Shown: positions 1-8,163, counted from the first letter of the stretch. The stretch: 34,906 nucleotides of DNA from Acetobacteraceae bacterium (GCA_027487675.1 JAIYDD010000050.1:1-34906), one strand, 5' to 3'. The notes: generated from the letters alone by a model not told the origin. Made by a program: numbers and translations.

Positions 1-2367
1 GAGCAGGTGGCGGAAGGCTCGAACAGCCTCGATGTCTGCACCGCCTTCGTCGGCCGCGACGAGATGGCGGAGATGAGCGAGGTGATCCGCCGCTTCACCA
101 GCAGCGTGAACAGCCCGCTCGTGATCGATTCGACGGAAACGCCGGTGATCGAGGCGGCGCTGAAGCTGCATGGCGGCAAGCCAATCATCAACTCGATCAA
201 CTTCGAGGAGGGCGAGAAGGCCGCGCATGACCGCATGGTGCTGGCCAAGAAGTTCGGCGCCGCCGTCATCGCGCTGACCATCGACGAAGTGGGCATGGCG
301 AAGACCGCCGAGGACAAGCTGCGCATCGCCCGCCGCCTGGTGGACTTCGCCTGCGGCCGCTACGGCCTGCCGCAATCGGACCTGATGATCGACCCGCTGA
401 CCTTCACCATCGCCACCGGCAACGAGGACGACCGCAAGCTCGGCCTGTGGACGCTGGAGGGGATCCGCATGATCCGGGACGAATTCCCGGACATCCAGAT
501 CATCCTCGGCCTGTCGAACATCTCCTTCGGCCTGAACCCGGCCGCGCGCCACGTGCTGAACAGCGTCTTCCTCGATCACGCGGTGAAGGCGGGGATGACC
601 GGCGCGATCGTGCATTCCTCCAAGATCAAGCCGCTGCACGCGATCCCGCCGGCCGAGGTCGAGGTGATGGAGGACCTGATCTGGGACCGCCGCCGCGAAG
701 GCTACGACCCGCTGCAGAAGCTGCTGGAGATGTTCAGCGGCCGGAAGGCGGCCGACAACACGGCGAAGAAGCGCGCGGAGACGGTGGAAGGCCGCCTCAA
801 GGACCGGATCGTGGATGGCGACCGCAAGGGGCTGGACGACGAACTGGCCGATGCGCTGGCCAAGGGTCTCGCGCCGCTCTCGATCATCAACGACGTGCTG
901 CTGGACGGCATGAAGGTGGTGGGCGACCTGTTCGGCGCGGGCAAGATGCAGCTGCCCTTCGTGCTCCAGAGTGCGGAGACGATGAAGGCCGCCGTCGCCT
1001 ACCTGGAGCCGCACATGGAGCGGATCGAGGGGCAGGAGAAGGGCACGATCGTGCTCGGCACGGTGAAGGGCGACGTGCACGACATCGGCAAGAACCTGGT
1101 GGACATCATCCTGACCAACAACGGCTACAAGGTCGTGAACCTCGGCATCAAGGTGCCGCTGAACGACATCGTCGCCGCGGCGAAGGCCCACAAGGCGCAT
1201 GCCATCGGCATGAGTGGATTGCTGGTGAAGTCCACGGTCGTGATGCGCGAGAACCTGGAGGAGATGTCGCGCCAGGGCATCGAGCTGCCGGTGCTGCTGG
1301 GCGGCGCCGCGCTGACGCGCAACTATGTCGAGGATGACTGCGTCCGCGCCTATGCCTGCGGCCGCGTCGCCTATGCGCGCGATGCCTTCGACGGCCTGCA
1401 CCTGATGGACAAGGTGATGGGCAACGGCTTCGACGACTACCTCGCCGCGCTGCAGGCCAAGCGCGCCGGCAAGTCGAAGAACGAGAAGCGCGTGCTCGGC
1501 ACCGCCGACCCGCGCGGCTTCGCGCCGGTCGACGTCAACTACGCGCAGTCGCGCCGCCGCCGCGTCTCGGCCGAAAGCGCCGCGCCGACGCCGCCCTTCT
1601 GGGGCGCGCGGGTGATGGAGGCCGCGCCGAAGGCGCTCGTGCCCTTCATCAACGAGCGCAGCCTGTATCAATTCCAGTGGGGCTTCCGGAAGGCCGGGCG
1701 TTCGCTCGACGACTTCCTCGGCTGGGCGAAGCAGGAACTGCGTCCCGTCCTGAAGCGCATGCTCACGCTGGCGGAGGAGCAGAGCATCCTCAAGCCGCAG
1801 GCGATCTACGGCTACTGGAAGTGCGCGGGCCAGGGCAACGATTTGGTGCTGTTCGAGGAGGACGGCCTGACGGAAGCCTGCCGCTTCACCCTGCCGCGCC
1901 AGCCCAAGGAGGACGGCGAGTGCATCGCCGACTTCGTGACCGACATCGAGGATGGCCGCGACGTGATCGGCCTGCAGGTCGTCACCGTCGGCCAGAAGGC
2001 GTCCGACATCGCGCGCGAATGGTTCGAGGAGAACCGCTACCAGGACTACCTCTACCTGCACGGCCTGTCGGTCGAGATGGCGGAGGCGATGGCGGAATAC
2101 GTCCACAAGCGCATCCGCGCCGAGCTCGGCTTCGCGGCGGAGGATGAGCGCGACATCGAGAAGATGCTGTCCCAGGGCTATCGCGGCGGCCGCTATTCCT
2201 TCGGGTATCCGGCGTGCCCGCGGCTCGAGGACCAGGAAGGCCTGCTGCGGCTGCTGAAGGCCGAGCGGATCGGCGTGGAGCTCTCGGACGAATGGCAGCT
2301 GCACCCGGAGCAGTCGACCAGCGCCATCGTGCTGCACCACCCGCGCGCCAAGTACTTCACGGTCTGA
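1..2367 (+). CDS. metH: Methionine synthase, cobalamin-dependent (5' end outside window)
   Basis: Transfers a methyl group from 5-methyltetrahydrofolate to homocysteine through bound methylcobalamin; cytosolic. The reading frame is open from the first base, so the first GTG (position 7) is not the start and the gene continues upstream. Counting from that GTG: a pterin-binding TIM barrel occupies residues about 1-235 (VIDSTETPVIEAAL, IILGLSNISFGL), a helical cobalamin cap about 255-345, and the B12 domain about 345-480 with the DVHDIGKN motif, whose His358 is the lower cobalt ligand. The C-terminal reactivation domain ends with FGYPACP and an HPRAKYF tail, as in the AdoMet-binding domain. The homocysteine-binding domain is not visible; it may lie upstream in the same gene or in a separate one, since split MetH proteins occur in alphaproteobacteria. 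Identification is secure. Confidence 0.97.
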   Translation, partial: EQVAEGSNSLDVCTAFVGRDEMAEMSEVIRRFTSSVNSPLVIDSTETPVIEAALKLHGGKPIINSINFEEGEKAAHDRMVLAKKFGAAVIALTIDEVGMAKTAEDKLRIARRLVDFACGRYGLPQSDLMIDPLTFTIATGNEDDRKLGLWTLEGIRMIRDEFPDIQIILGLSNISFGLNPAARHVLNSVFLDHAVKAGMTGAIVHSSKIKPLHAIPPAEVEVMEDLIWDRRREGYDPLQKLLEMFSGRKAADNTAKKRAETVEGRLKDRIVDGDRKGLDDELADALAKGLAPLSIINDVLLDGMKVVGDLFGAGKMQLPFVLQSAETMKAAVAYLEPHMERIEGQEKGTIVLGTVKGDVHDIGKNLVDIILTNNGYKVVNLGIKVPLNDIVAAAKAHKAHAIGMSGLLVKSTVVMRENLEEMSRQGIELPVLLGGAALTRNYVEDDCVRAYACGRVAYARDAFDGLHLMDKVMGNGFDDYLAALQAKRAGKSKNEKRVLGTADPRGFAPVDVNYAQSRRRRVSAESAAPTPPFWGARVMEAAPKALVPFINERSLYQFQWGFRKAGRSLDDFLGWAKQELRPVLKRMLTLAEEQSILKPQAIYGYWKCAGQGNDLVLFEEDGLTEACRFTLPRQPKEDGECIADFVTDIEDGRDVIGLQVVTVGQKASDIAREWFEENRYQDYLYLHGLSVEMAEAMAEYVHKRIRAELGFAAEDERDIEKMLSQGYRGGRYSFGYPACPRLEDQEGLLRLLKAERIGVELSDEWQLHPEQSTSAIVLHHPRAKYFTV

Positions 2368-2460
2368 CGCATGCGGTCGCGCGTGGCCGTGGGATGACCG
2401 ATGCGCAAGGGGCCGGAAGCCCCCGCGCAACCGGTTAACGCAAGGCCCGCCGCGGGCTAG

Positions 2461-2487
2461 GGTCCGGCCCGAGAAGGGGGCCGGACC
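2461..2487 (+). terminator. Perfect 10-bp GC hairpin between metH and the CDF gene
   Basis: GGTCCGGCCC pairs perfectly with GGGCCGGACC around a 7-base loop GAGAAGG. It lies 94 bases after the metH stop and ends 8 bases before the ATG at 2496. No T-run follows. It could end metH transcripts or, because the only purine-rich ribosome-binding candidate is in the loop, affect translation of the transporter. Confidence 0.5.
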
Positions 2488-2495
2488 GTGCCGGA

Positions 2496-3389
2496 ATGAC
2501 GGAGACACGACTGGAACGCATCGCCGCGGCCAGCGTCGCGGTCGCGGCGCTGGTGCTGGCCGGCAAGACCGCCGCCTGGTGGCTGACCGGCAGCGTCGCG
2601 CTGATGGCGGACGCGCTGGAAAGCGTGGTGAACGTCGCGGCCTCCATCGGCGCGCTGCTGGCGGTGCGCTACGCGGCCATGCCGCCGGACGCCAACCACC
2701 CCTATGGCCACGCCAAGGCGGAATACTTCTCCGCCGTGCTGACCGGCGCGCTGATCGTCGTCGCGGCGCTGATCATCCTGTCCGAATCCTGGAATGCCCT
2801 GGCCGCGCCCCGCGCGCCCGAACAGGCGGCGCTCGGCCTGCTGGTCACCGGCATCGCCAGCGCCGCCAACGCCGCCTGGGCGGCGGTGCTGTTCCGCCGC
2901 GGCCGCGCCGCGCGCAGCCCGGCGCTGCTGGCAGATGCGCGGCACCTGGTGGCGGATGTCGTCACCTCAGCCGGCGTGCTGCTCGGCGTCGCGCTGGTCG
3001 CGGTGACCGGGATCCTGTGGCTCGACCCGCTGCTCGCGGCGCTGACGGCGCTGAACGTGCTCGTCTCCGGCTGGCGGCTGATGCGGTCCTCCGTCGGCGG
3101 GCTGATGGACGAGGCGGTGCCGGCCGAGACGCTCGACCGCATCCGCGCCATCGTCTCGGCCGAGGCGCGCGGCGCGATCGAGGCGCATGATCTGCGGTCG
3201 CGCCATGCCGGCCGCACCACCTTCCTGGAATTCCACCTGGTCGTGCCCGGCGGCATGACGGTGGAGGCGGCGCACGCGATCTGCGACCGCATCGAGGCCG
3301 CGCTGAAGGCCGAATTCGCGCCTGCCGTCATCACCATCCATGTGGAGCCGGAGGGCAAGGCGAAGCACCACGGCGTGCTGGTGCTGTGA
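2496..3389 (+). CDS. Cation diffusion facilitator (CDF) family metal transporter
   Basis: A 297-residue inner-membrane divalent-metal/proton antiporter of the FieF/CzcD type. Several hydrophobic helices fill residues about 10-210, followed by a cytoplasmic domain with HDLRSRHAGRTTFLEFHL, aligning with the C-terminal dimer domain of FieF. The helix-5 half of the metal site is intact (HLVAD, the HxxxD pattern). The helix-2 half reads ALESVVN where FieF has VDSLVD, so the usual Asp pair is Glu and Asn, with an extra Asp three residues earlier. The metal cannot be named from sequence. The ATG at 2496 is used because the GTG just before it runs straight into a stop; the ribosome-binding site is unclear (see the hairpin). 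Its stop overlaps the GTG of the tonB-like gene, so the two are probably translationally coupled. Confidence 0.92.
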   Translation: MTETRLERIAAASVAVAALVLAGKTAAWWLTGSVALMADALESVVNVAASIGALLAVRYAAMPPDANHPYGHAKAEYFSAVLTGALIVVAALIILSESWNALAAPRAPEQAALGLLVTGIASAANAAWAAVLFRRGRAARSPALLADARHLVADVVTSAGVLLGVALVAVTGILWLDPLLAALTALNVLVSGWRLMRSSVGGLMDEAVPAETLDRIRAIVSAEARGAIEAHDLRSRHAGRTTFLEFHLVVPGGMTVEAAHAICDRIEAALKAEFAPAVITIHVEPEGKAKHHGVLVL

Positions 3390-4483
3390 TCCGCGCGCCG
3401 GGCTGGCGGTCCGGGCTGGCGCTGTCGGCGGCGCTGCACGGCGCGGCGCTGGCGGCGCTGCTGCTGGCCGCGGCGCGCGAGCAGCCGGCGGCGCCGCTCG
3501 AGCAGGGCGTGGCGCTGGTCTGGGACGGCCAGGCCGATGGCGCCTCCGACGCGCGGGACGCGGTGGGCGGCGGCGCGGTGGCCGTCGCCCCGCCGCCGGA
3601 CGCACCGCCGCCGATGGCCGGCGCGCATCCGGCCGCCGCCGAGCCGGTGCCGCCGCCGCCCAGCCCCGCCGCGCCCGCCGAGGCCGCGCCCGTGCCGCCG
3701 CCGGTCGCGGCACCGATTCCCGTCGCGGCGCCGGCCCCGCCGCCTCCGCCGCCGGTCGCAGCGCCGACCGGGCTGGCGGGCGCGGTGACGCCGAGCCCCC
3801 TTCCCGCGCTGCCGGCCCCGCCGCCCTTCGCCGCGACGCCGCCTGTCCCCGCCGACCTGCCGCCACCGCCGCGTGCCCCGCCCGCCGAGGCACCGCCGGC
3901 GCCCACGCCGATCGCCGAGCCAGCCGCTCCGCCGGCGCCGGCCCGCGCCGCCGAACCCGCCCCCCCGCCGCCTCGCCCGGCCGAGGCATCGCCCCCCGGG
4001 CAGCCGCCGCCCGTGCCGACGCAGGACCGCGCCGCCGCGACGCGCCCGGTCGCGCGGCTGTCCCTGCCCCCGCCCCGTCCCGCCGCGCCGATCGAGGCCG
4101 GCTCCGCCGCACCCGCCCCGTCGCCCGGCCCGCCCGCGGACGGCCTCGGCGCGCCGATGATGCTCGGCGCCGGCCTGGCGCTGGGCGCCGTCACCCCGCC
4201 GCGGCCGCTCGCCGGCGCCGCCAACCCGCAGCCCGACTATCCGTGGGCCAGCCGGCTGCGGCGGGAGGAGGGCGTGGTCGTGATCCGCGTGGAGGTCGAT
4301 CCCGCCGGCCGCGTCTCCGACATCGCGCTGGCCGCCTCCTCCGGCTTCCGCGAGTTGGACCAGGCGGCGCTGGAGACGGTGCGGCTCTGGCGCTTCGAGC
4401 CGGCGATGCGCGACGGCGCGCCGGTCTTTTCCTCCGCCCGCGTCGGCATCACCTTCCGGCTGCAAGGGGAGCGGCAATGGTAA
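3386..4483 (+). CDS. tonB: TonB-family energy transducer, proline-rich
   Basis: A 365-residue TonB homologue that would couple the proton-motive force (with ExbB/ExbD, not in this window) to outer-membrane receptors. The single N-terminal helix carries the TonB SxxxH pattern (Ser14, His18 in LSAALHGAALAALLL). Residues about 70-270 are a very Pro/Ala-rich periplasm-spanning stretch. The last 90 residues are a TonB C-terminal domain (YPWASRLRREEGVVVIRVEV, VRLWRFEPA). The GTG start overlaps the preceding stop as GTGA, and the 3' end overlaps the adenosyltransferase start by 7 bases. No receptor gene lies nearby; the context suggests corrinoid or metal-chelate uptake, which is inference. The Pro-rich stretch also creates long spurious frames on the other strand. 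Confidence 0.92.
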   Translation: MIRAPGWRSGLALSAALHGAALAALLLAAAREQPAAPLEQGVALVWDGQADGASDARDAVGGGAVAVAPPPDAPPPMAGAHPAAAEPVPPPPSPAAPAEAAPVPPPVAAPIPVAAPAPPPPPPVAAPTGLAGAVTPSPLPALPAPPPFAATPPVPADLPPPPRAPPAEAPPAPTPIAEPAAPPAPARAAEPAPPPPRPAEASPPGQPPPVPTQDRAAATRPVARLSLPPPRPAAPIEAGSAAPAPSPGPPADGLGAPMMLGAGLALGAVTPPRPLAGAANPQPDYPWASRLRREEGVVVIRVEVDPAGRVSDIALAASSGFRELDQAALETVRLWRFEPAMRDGAPVFSSARVGITFRLQGERQW

Positions 4484-5043
4484 AGCTCGACGTGATCGCG
4501 ACGCGCGGCGGCGATGGGGGGGAGACCTCGCTCGGCGACGGCGCGCGCGTGCGCAAGGACGCGCTCCGCGTCGAGGCCTATGGCACGGTGGACGAGGCCA
4601 ATGCCGCGATCGGCCTGCTCCGCCTGCACCTGGCAGGCGACGCGGAGGCCGATGCGATGCTCGGCCGCATCCAGAACGACCTCTTCGACCTCGGCGCCGA
4701 TCTTTGCGTGCCCGGCACCGGCCCGGACCGGCTGCGCGTGACGGACGACCAATGCGCGCGGCTGGATGCGGAACTCGCCGCGATGAACGCCGCCATCCCG
4801 CCGCTGCGCAGCTTCGTGCTGCCCGGCGGCTCGGCCGGCGCGGCGCATGCCCATCTGGCGCGCACCGTGGTGCGGCGCGCCGAGCGGCTGGCCGTGGCGC
4901 TCGCGGCGGAGGAGGCGGTGAACCCCGCCGTGGTGCGCTACCTCAACCGGCTGTCGGACCACCTCTTCGTGCTGTCGCGCCGGCTGAACGGCAATGGCGC
5001 GCGCGACGTCACCTGGCAGCCCGGCGCGACCCGCCAGGGCTGA
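4477..5043 (+). CDS. Cob(I)alamin adenosyltransferase, PduO/MMAB type
   Basis: A 188-residue ATP:cob(I)alamin adenosyltransferase that forms adenosylcobalamin from reduced B12 and ATP; a cytosolic trimer in characterised relatives. Diagnostic features are the N-terminal ATP loop TRGGDGGETSLGDG, then VEAYGTVDEANAAIGLLR, the VRRAER stretch and the C-terminal LNRLSDHLFVLSR helix. The ATG at 4477 has AAGGGGA 6 bases upstream and lies inside the end of the tonB frame, so the three genes from 2496 form one operon. metH upstream also depends on cobalamin, although it uses the methyl form, not the adenosyl form made here. Length matches the family. Confidence 0.95.
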   Translation: MVKLDVIATRGGDGGETSLGDGARVRKDALRVEAYGTVDEANAAIGLLRLHLAGDAEADAMLGRIQNDLFDLGADLCVPGTGPDRLRVTDDQCARLDAELAAMNAAIPPLRSFVLPGGSAGAAHAHLARTVVRRAERLAVALAAEEAVNPAVVRYLNRLSDHLFVLSRRLNGNGARDVTWQPGATRQG

Positions 5044-5149
5044 CCGGGCCGGGCCGTCGCGCGGCGGCGGAGACCGATGCGCGGCACGCGTGTAACGTCG
5101 CCGGCACCGCGTGCGTAGGAAAGGCGGATTGCACGCAGGAGAATCGCGC

Positions 5150-5614
5150 ATGGCGGGGATCGATCATCGGGCCGGGCGCCGCGCCCTGGGGCCGCTCGCG
5201 CTCGGCGCGCTGCTGGCGCCTGCGGTCGCGCGCGGCTCGAAGCCGCCGCGGCTGCACGCGCCGGGCGGCGTCGCGCTGCGCGGGCACGACCCGGTCGCCT
5301 ACATGCTGGATGGGATGCCGGCCGCGGGCGATGAGCGTTTCGCGGCCGAGTGGGCCGGCGCGCGCTGGCTGTTCCGCAGCGCCGAGCACCGCGCCACCTT
5401 CCTGGCCATGCCGGACCGCTATGCCCCGCAATATGGCGGGCATTGCGCCTGGGCGATGGCGCGCGGCTACCTGGCGCCGGCCGACCCGCTGCAATGGCAT
5501 GTCGTGGGCGGCCGGCTGTTCGTGAACTTCGACGCCGCCGTGCATCGCCGCTGGCTGCGCGACATCCCGGGCTTCATCGCCGCCGCCGACCGCAACTGGC
5601 CGCGCTTCGGCTGA
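5150..5614 (+). CDS. Secreted YHS-domain protein
   Basis: A 154-residue protein with an N-terminal export signal (an Arg pair, then LGPLALGALLAPAVARG) followed by a YHS-type domain: GHDPVAYMLDG, then WLFRSAEHRATFLAMPDRYAPQYGG and a CAWAMARG stretch. YHS domains of this kind occur in periplasmic proteins of Gram-negative bacteria and are suspected metal- or haem-associated modules, but no activity can be assigned here. The ATG at 5150 is preferred because CAGGAGA sits 7 bases upstream; an in-frame GTG at 5111 would add an unlikely extension. It ends 34 bases from the convergent glutathione transferase. Confidence 0.85.
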   Translation: MAGIDHRAGRRALGPLALGALLAPAVARGSKPPRLHAPGGVALRGHDPVAYMLDGMPAAGDERFAAEWAGARWLFRSAEHRATFLAMPDRYAPQYGGHCAWAMARGYLAPADPLQWHVVGGRLFVNFDAAVHRRWLRDIPGFIAAADRNWPRFG

Positions 5615-5648
5615 GCCGGGGCGGGGCGCCCGCCCGCCCCCGCGCCGG

Positions 5649-6275
5649 TCAGGTCATCGGCACCGCGACATGGGTCGCATAGCCCGGGCGCTGCTTCAGG
5701 CGGGCATACCAGGCGGCGAGCCCCGGCAGTTCCGGCCGCTCGATCGGCAGGGCGAACCAGCGGTGGACGTAGATGCCCACCGCAATGTCGGCGAGCGTCA
5801 GCGCATCGCCGCAGATGAAGTCCTGGCCGGCCAGCCGCGCCTCCACCATCCGCCACAGCCGTTCGGAGGCATCGCGCGCCTTGCCGGCGGCGGCGTAGTC
5901 GCGCTCGGGCTCGGGGATGCGGACCCAGGTGAAGAAGATCGTCGTCATCGGCGCGTTCAGCGCGGAGAGCTGCCAGTCCATCCAGCGGTCGATGTCGGCC
6001 GCTTCGCGCGGCCCGGCGGGATACAGCGCGTGCCCCGGCGCGCGGGCCCGTACCAGGTAGCGGAGGATGGCGTTGCTCTCGAACAGGCAGAAGCCGTCCG
6101 GCTCCTCGATCACCGGGACCAGGGCGTTGGGGTTCTTGGCGAGGTAGTCGGGCTCCTTCGTGCGGCCGAAGGCGCCGCCGGCGTCGATGCGCTCGAAGGG
6201 GATGGACAGCTCCTCGCAGAGCCACAGCACCTTCATCACGTTGGACGAGCTGGCGCGGCCCCAGATGCGCAGCAT
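5649..6275 (-). CDS. Glutathione S-transferase family protein
   Basis: A 208-residue cytosolic transferase that would conjugate or reduce substrates using glutathione. The N-terminal thioredoxin-like half begins MLRIWGRASSSNVMKVLW, with the Ser cluster where the catalytic residue of bacterial GSTs lies, then NPNALVPVIEE (cis-Pro loop) and FESNAILRYL. The C-terminal helical half contains GDALTLADIAVGIYVHRWF, the conserved N-capping motif. The start at 6275 has GGGAGG upstream on the minus strand; the open frame extends further, but without family similarity. The substrate cannot be told. gshA at 21111 makes the glutathione precursor. Confidence 0.93.
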   Translation of the reverse strand: MLRIWGRASSSNVMKVLWLCEELSIPFERIDAGGAFGRTKEPDYLAKNPNALVPVIEEPDGFCLFESNAILRYLVRARAPGHALYPAGPREAADIDRWMDWQLSALNAPMTTIFFTWVRIPEPERDYAAAGKARDASERLWRMVEARLAGQDFICGDALTLADIAVGIYVHRWFALPIERPELPGLAAWYARLKQRPGYATHVAVPMT

Positions 6276-6368
6276 GGCGACCCTCCCCCGATGGCCGGGG
6301 CAGGGTAGGCAGGGGCGGGCGGGCGGTCCAGCCGGGGGCGGCGTTGCGCGGCGCTGCCGCGCGGGGCC

Positions 6369-6857
6369 ATGCTGCGGCGCATGATGCCTGCCCTGACCGT
6401 CGCGGCGCTGGCGGCCGCGGCGCCGATCCTGGCCCGCCTCAGCGAGATCTGGCCGGGGCTCGCGCCCTGCGCGCTCTGCCTCTGGCAGCGCTGGCCCTAT
6501 TGGGTGGCGGCGGGGCTGGCGGTGGCCGCCGCCGCGCTGCCGGGCCGGTGGCGGCCGTTCGCGCTGGGCGCGGCGGGGGTGGCGGTGCTGGCCTCCGGCG
6601 CCATCGCCGGGCTGCATGTGGGGGTGGAGCAGGGCTGGTGGCCCTCGCCCCTGCCGGCCTGCCTGGCGCCCGGCGCGGGGGCGGCGATGTCGGTGGAGGA
6701 CATGCTGCACAGCCTGGCGCCGGCGCCCGCTAAGCCCTGCGACGAGCCCACCTACCTGATTCCCGGGCTGCCCCTTTCGATCCCGGCGATGAACCTGATC
6801 TATGCCCTGGCGCTCGCGGGCCTTGCCTTCCGCGGCGCGGCGAGGATGCGCGCATGA
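6369..6857 (+). CDS. dsbB: Disulfide bond formation protein DsbB
   Basis: A 162-residue inner-membrane quinone reductase that reoxidises DsbA and passes electrons to ubiquinone. The first periplasmic Cys pair is Cys34-Ala-Leu-Cys37 in PCALCLWQRWPYW, a close match to the DsbB signature. The second pair is Cys98 (LPACLAP) and Cys124 (KPCDEP). Hydrophobic segments precede and follow each loop, as expected for four helices. The start could be 6369 or the in-frame ATGs at 6381/6384; no strong ribosome-binding site decides. The stop overlaps the coq7 start as ATGA. No dsbA is visible in the window. Confidence 0.93.
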   Translation: MLRRMMPALTVAALAAAAPILARLSEIWPGLAPCALCLWQRWPYWVAAGLAVAAAALPGRWRPFALGAAGVAVLASGAIAGLHVGVEQGWWPSPLPACLAPGAGAAMSVEDMLHSLAPAPAKPCDEPTYLIPGLPLSIPAMNLIYALALAGLAFRGAARMRA

Positions 6858-7429
6858 CCGATGCCCGAGACGATGCCCCCCGCCTGACCGGCGAAGGCCG
6901 GCTGCCCGGCGACCCCACCCCGCGCGAGTATGTGGCGCGGACGATCCGCGTGGACCATGCCGGCGAATACGGCGCGCGGCGGATCTACGAGGGCCAGCTG
7001 GCGGTGCTGGGCCGCACGAAGCACGGCCCGACGCTGCAGCACATGAAGGACCAGGAGCAGGTCCACCTGGACTATTTCAGCCGCCAGATTCCCGCCCGCC
7101 GGGTGCGCCCCACCGCGCTGCTGCCGCTGTGGCACGTGGCGGGCTTCGTGCTGGGGGCGGGCACCGCGCTGCTCGGCGCACGCGCCGCCATGGCCTGCAC
7201 GGTGGCGGTCGAGGAGGCGATCGACGAGCATTACCGCGCCCAGGCCGAGACGCTGGGCGAGGACGAGGCGGAGCTGCGCGGCAGCATCGAGCGTTTTCGT
7301 GCGGAGGAGCTGGAGCACCGCGACATCGGGCTGGCGAACGAGGCGGAGCTGGCGCCGGCCTACCGGCTGCTCTCGGCGGCGATCAAGGCCGGGTGCAAGG
7401 TGGCGATCAAGGTGAGCGAACGGGTGTAG
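6854..7429 (+). CDS. coq7: Demethoxyubiquinone hydroxylase Coq7
   Basis: A 191-residue di-iron monooxygenase that hydroxylates 2-polyprenyl-3-methyl-6-methoxybenzoquinol late in ubiquinone synthesis; a peripheral membrane protein. The ferritin-like iron ligands are all visible in order: Glu in DHAGEYGARRIY, the Glu/His pair in DQEQVHLDYF, the Glu of VAVEEAIDEHY, and the final Glu/His pair in EELEHRD. The length is typical of alphaproteobacterial and mitochondrial Coq7. It overlaps dsbB by 4 bases, so the enzyme that makes ubiquinone is translated with one that uses it. A strong hairpin follows the stop. Confidence 0.96.
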   Translation: MTDARDDAPRLTGEGRLPGDPTPREYVARTIRVDHAGEYGARRIYEGQLAVLGRTKHGPTLQHMKDQEQVHLDYFSRQIPARRVRPTALLPLWHVAGFVLGAGTALLGARAAMACTVAVEEAIDEHYRAQAETLGEDEAELRGSIERFRAEELEHRDIGLANEAELAPAYRLLSAAIKAGCKVAIKVSERV

Positions 7430-7445
7430 CAGGCGGCACGGCAAG

Positions 7446-7472
7446 CCCTCTCCCCCCGCAGGGGGGAGAGGG
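7446..7472 (+). terminator. Perfect 12-bp hairpin after coq7
   Basis: CCCTCTCCCCCC and GGGGGGAGAGGG pair perfectly around a GCA loop, starting 17 bases after the coq7 stop. There is no T-run. It resembles the GC-only hairpins found at other gene ends in this window, and similar sequence recurs near 34845-34880. It may act as a terminator or be a dispersed repeat, or both. Confidence 0.5.
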
Positions 7473-7624
7473 TGGGGTGAGGGGGGCATCGCGGCATCGC
7501 AAGCGCCCCCGCCGGCTGCCGCGTCGCCCGCGCCCGGACGCCGCGATGCGCCGGCGCCGCTCCCCCCAGGCGGGCGGGCGGAGGGCTTCCACCGCCCGCC
7601 CTCTGCAGCGTGCCGGCGACCCGG

Positions 7625-8062
7625 TCACCGCGCCAGCGCCCCCACCAGCCCGCCCAGCCGCCTCAGGCTGGTGCGGTGCTCGCCGAGGCCCAGCGGGCAG
7701 GCCGCCGGCCCGAAGGCCACGCGCCGCGCCACCAGCAGCAGCGTGCCGGACGCCAGCACATCCCCGCCCGGCGGCGCCGCGAAGGGGCACATCCGCAGCG
7801 CCAGCGCATCGCCCTGGCGGCTGACCAGCCTTGCATCCATGGTCGCGCCGCTCAGCGCGGTCGCCAGGGACAGCACGTCGCGCGCCACGAAGGCGACGCC
7901 GCCTTCGTCCAGGTGCAGGCTGGCGCAGACATGGTCCACGTCCTGGTTGATCCGCCAGGACGGTTCCCGCATCGGCTGGGCGACACGCGCCGGGATGACG
8001 ACCAGCGCCGCCAGTTCCTCCGGCTGCTTCACCTCGAACCACCAGGCCTGCATCGCCGCCAT
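7625..8062 (-). CDS. Hypothetical protein, 145 residues
   Basis: I do not recognise a family. The frame has ordinary codon-position GC bias and fills the gap between coq7 and the HNH gene. The protein is soluble-looking, begins MAAMQAWWFEVK, and contains a predicted beta-rich middle (HVCASLHLDEGGVAFVA, LASGTLLLVARRVAFG) with three Cys residues (CAS, RMCPF, AACPL). No signal peptide or membrane segment is visible. The start may be 8062 or the Met at 8053; neither has a convincing ribosome-binding site. It lies about 100 bases downstream of the HNH gene on the same strand, with a hairpin between. Confidence 0.6.
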   Translation of the reverse strand: MAAMQAWWFEVKQPEELAALVVIPARVAQPMREPSWRINQDVDHVCASLHLDEGGVAFVARDVLSLATALSGATMDARLVSRQGDALALRMCPFAAPPGGDVLASGTLLLVARRVAFGPAACPLGLGEHRTSLRRLGGLVGALAR

Positions 8063-8116
8063 CCCCGCCGTCTCAGTGACAGAACGGCGGCCGGCCGGCC
8101 GGTGCCATCACGGCGG

Positions 8117-8142
8117 CGCGCATCGCGACGTTGCGATGCGCG
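8117..8142 (-). terminator. Perfect 10-bp hairpin after the HNH gene
   Basis: CGCGCATCGC pairs perfectly with GCGATGCGCG around the loop GACGTT, about 22 bases past the HNH stop on the minus strand. No U-tract follows in either direction, so termination is likely but unproven. Confidence 0.5.
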
Positions 8143-8163
8143 ACCGGCGCGCGCGGCCCGGGA

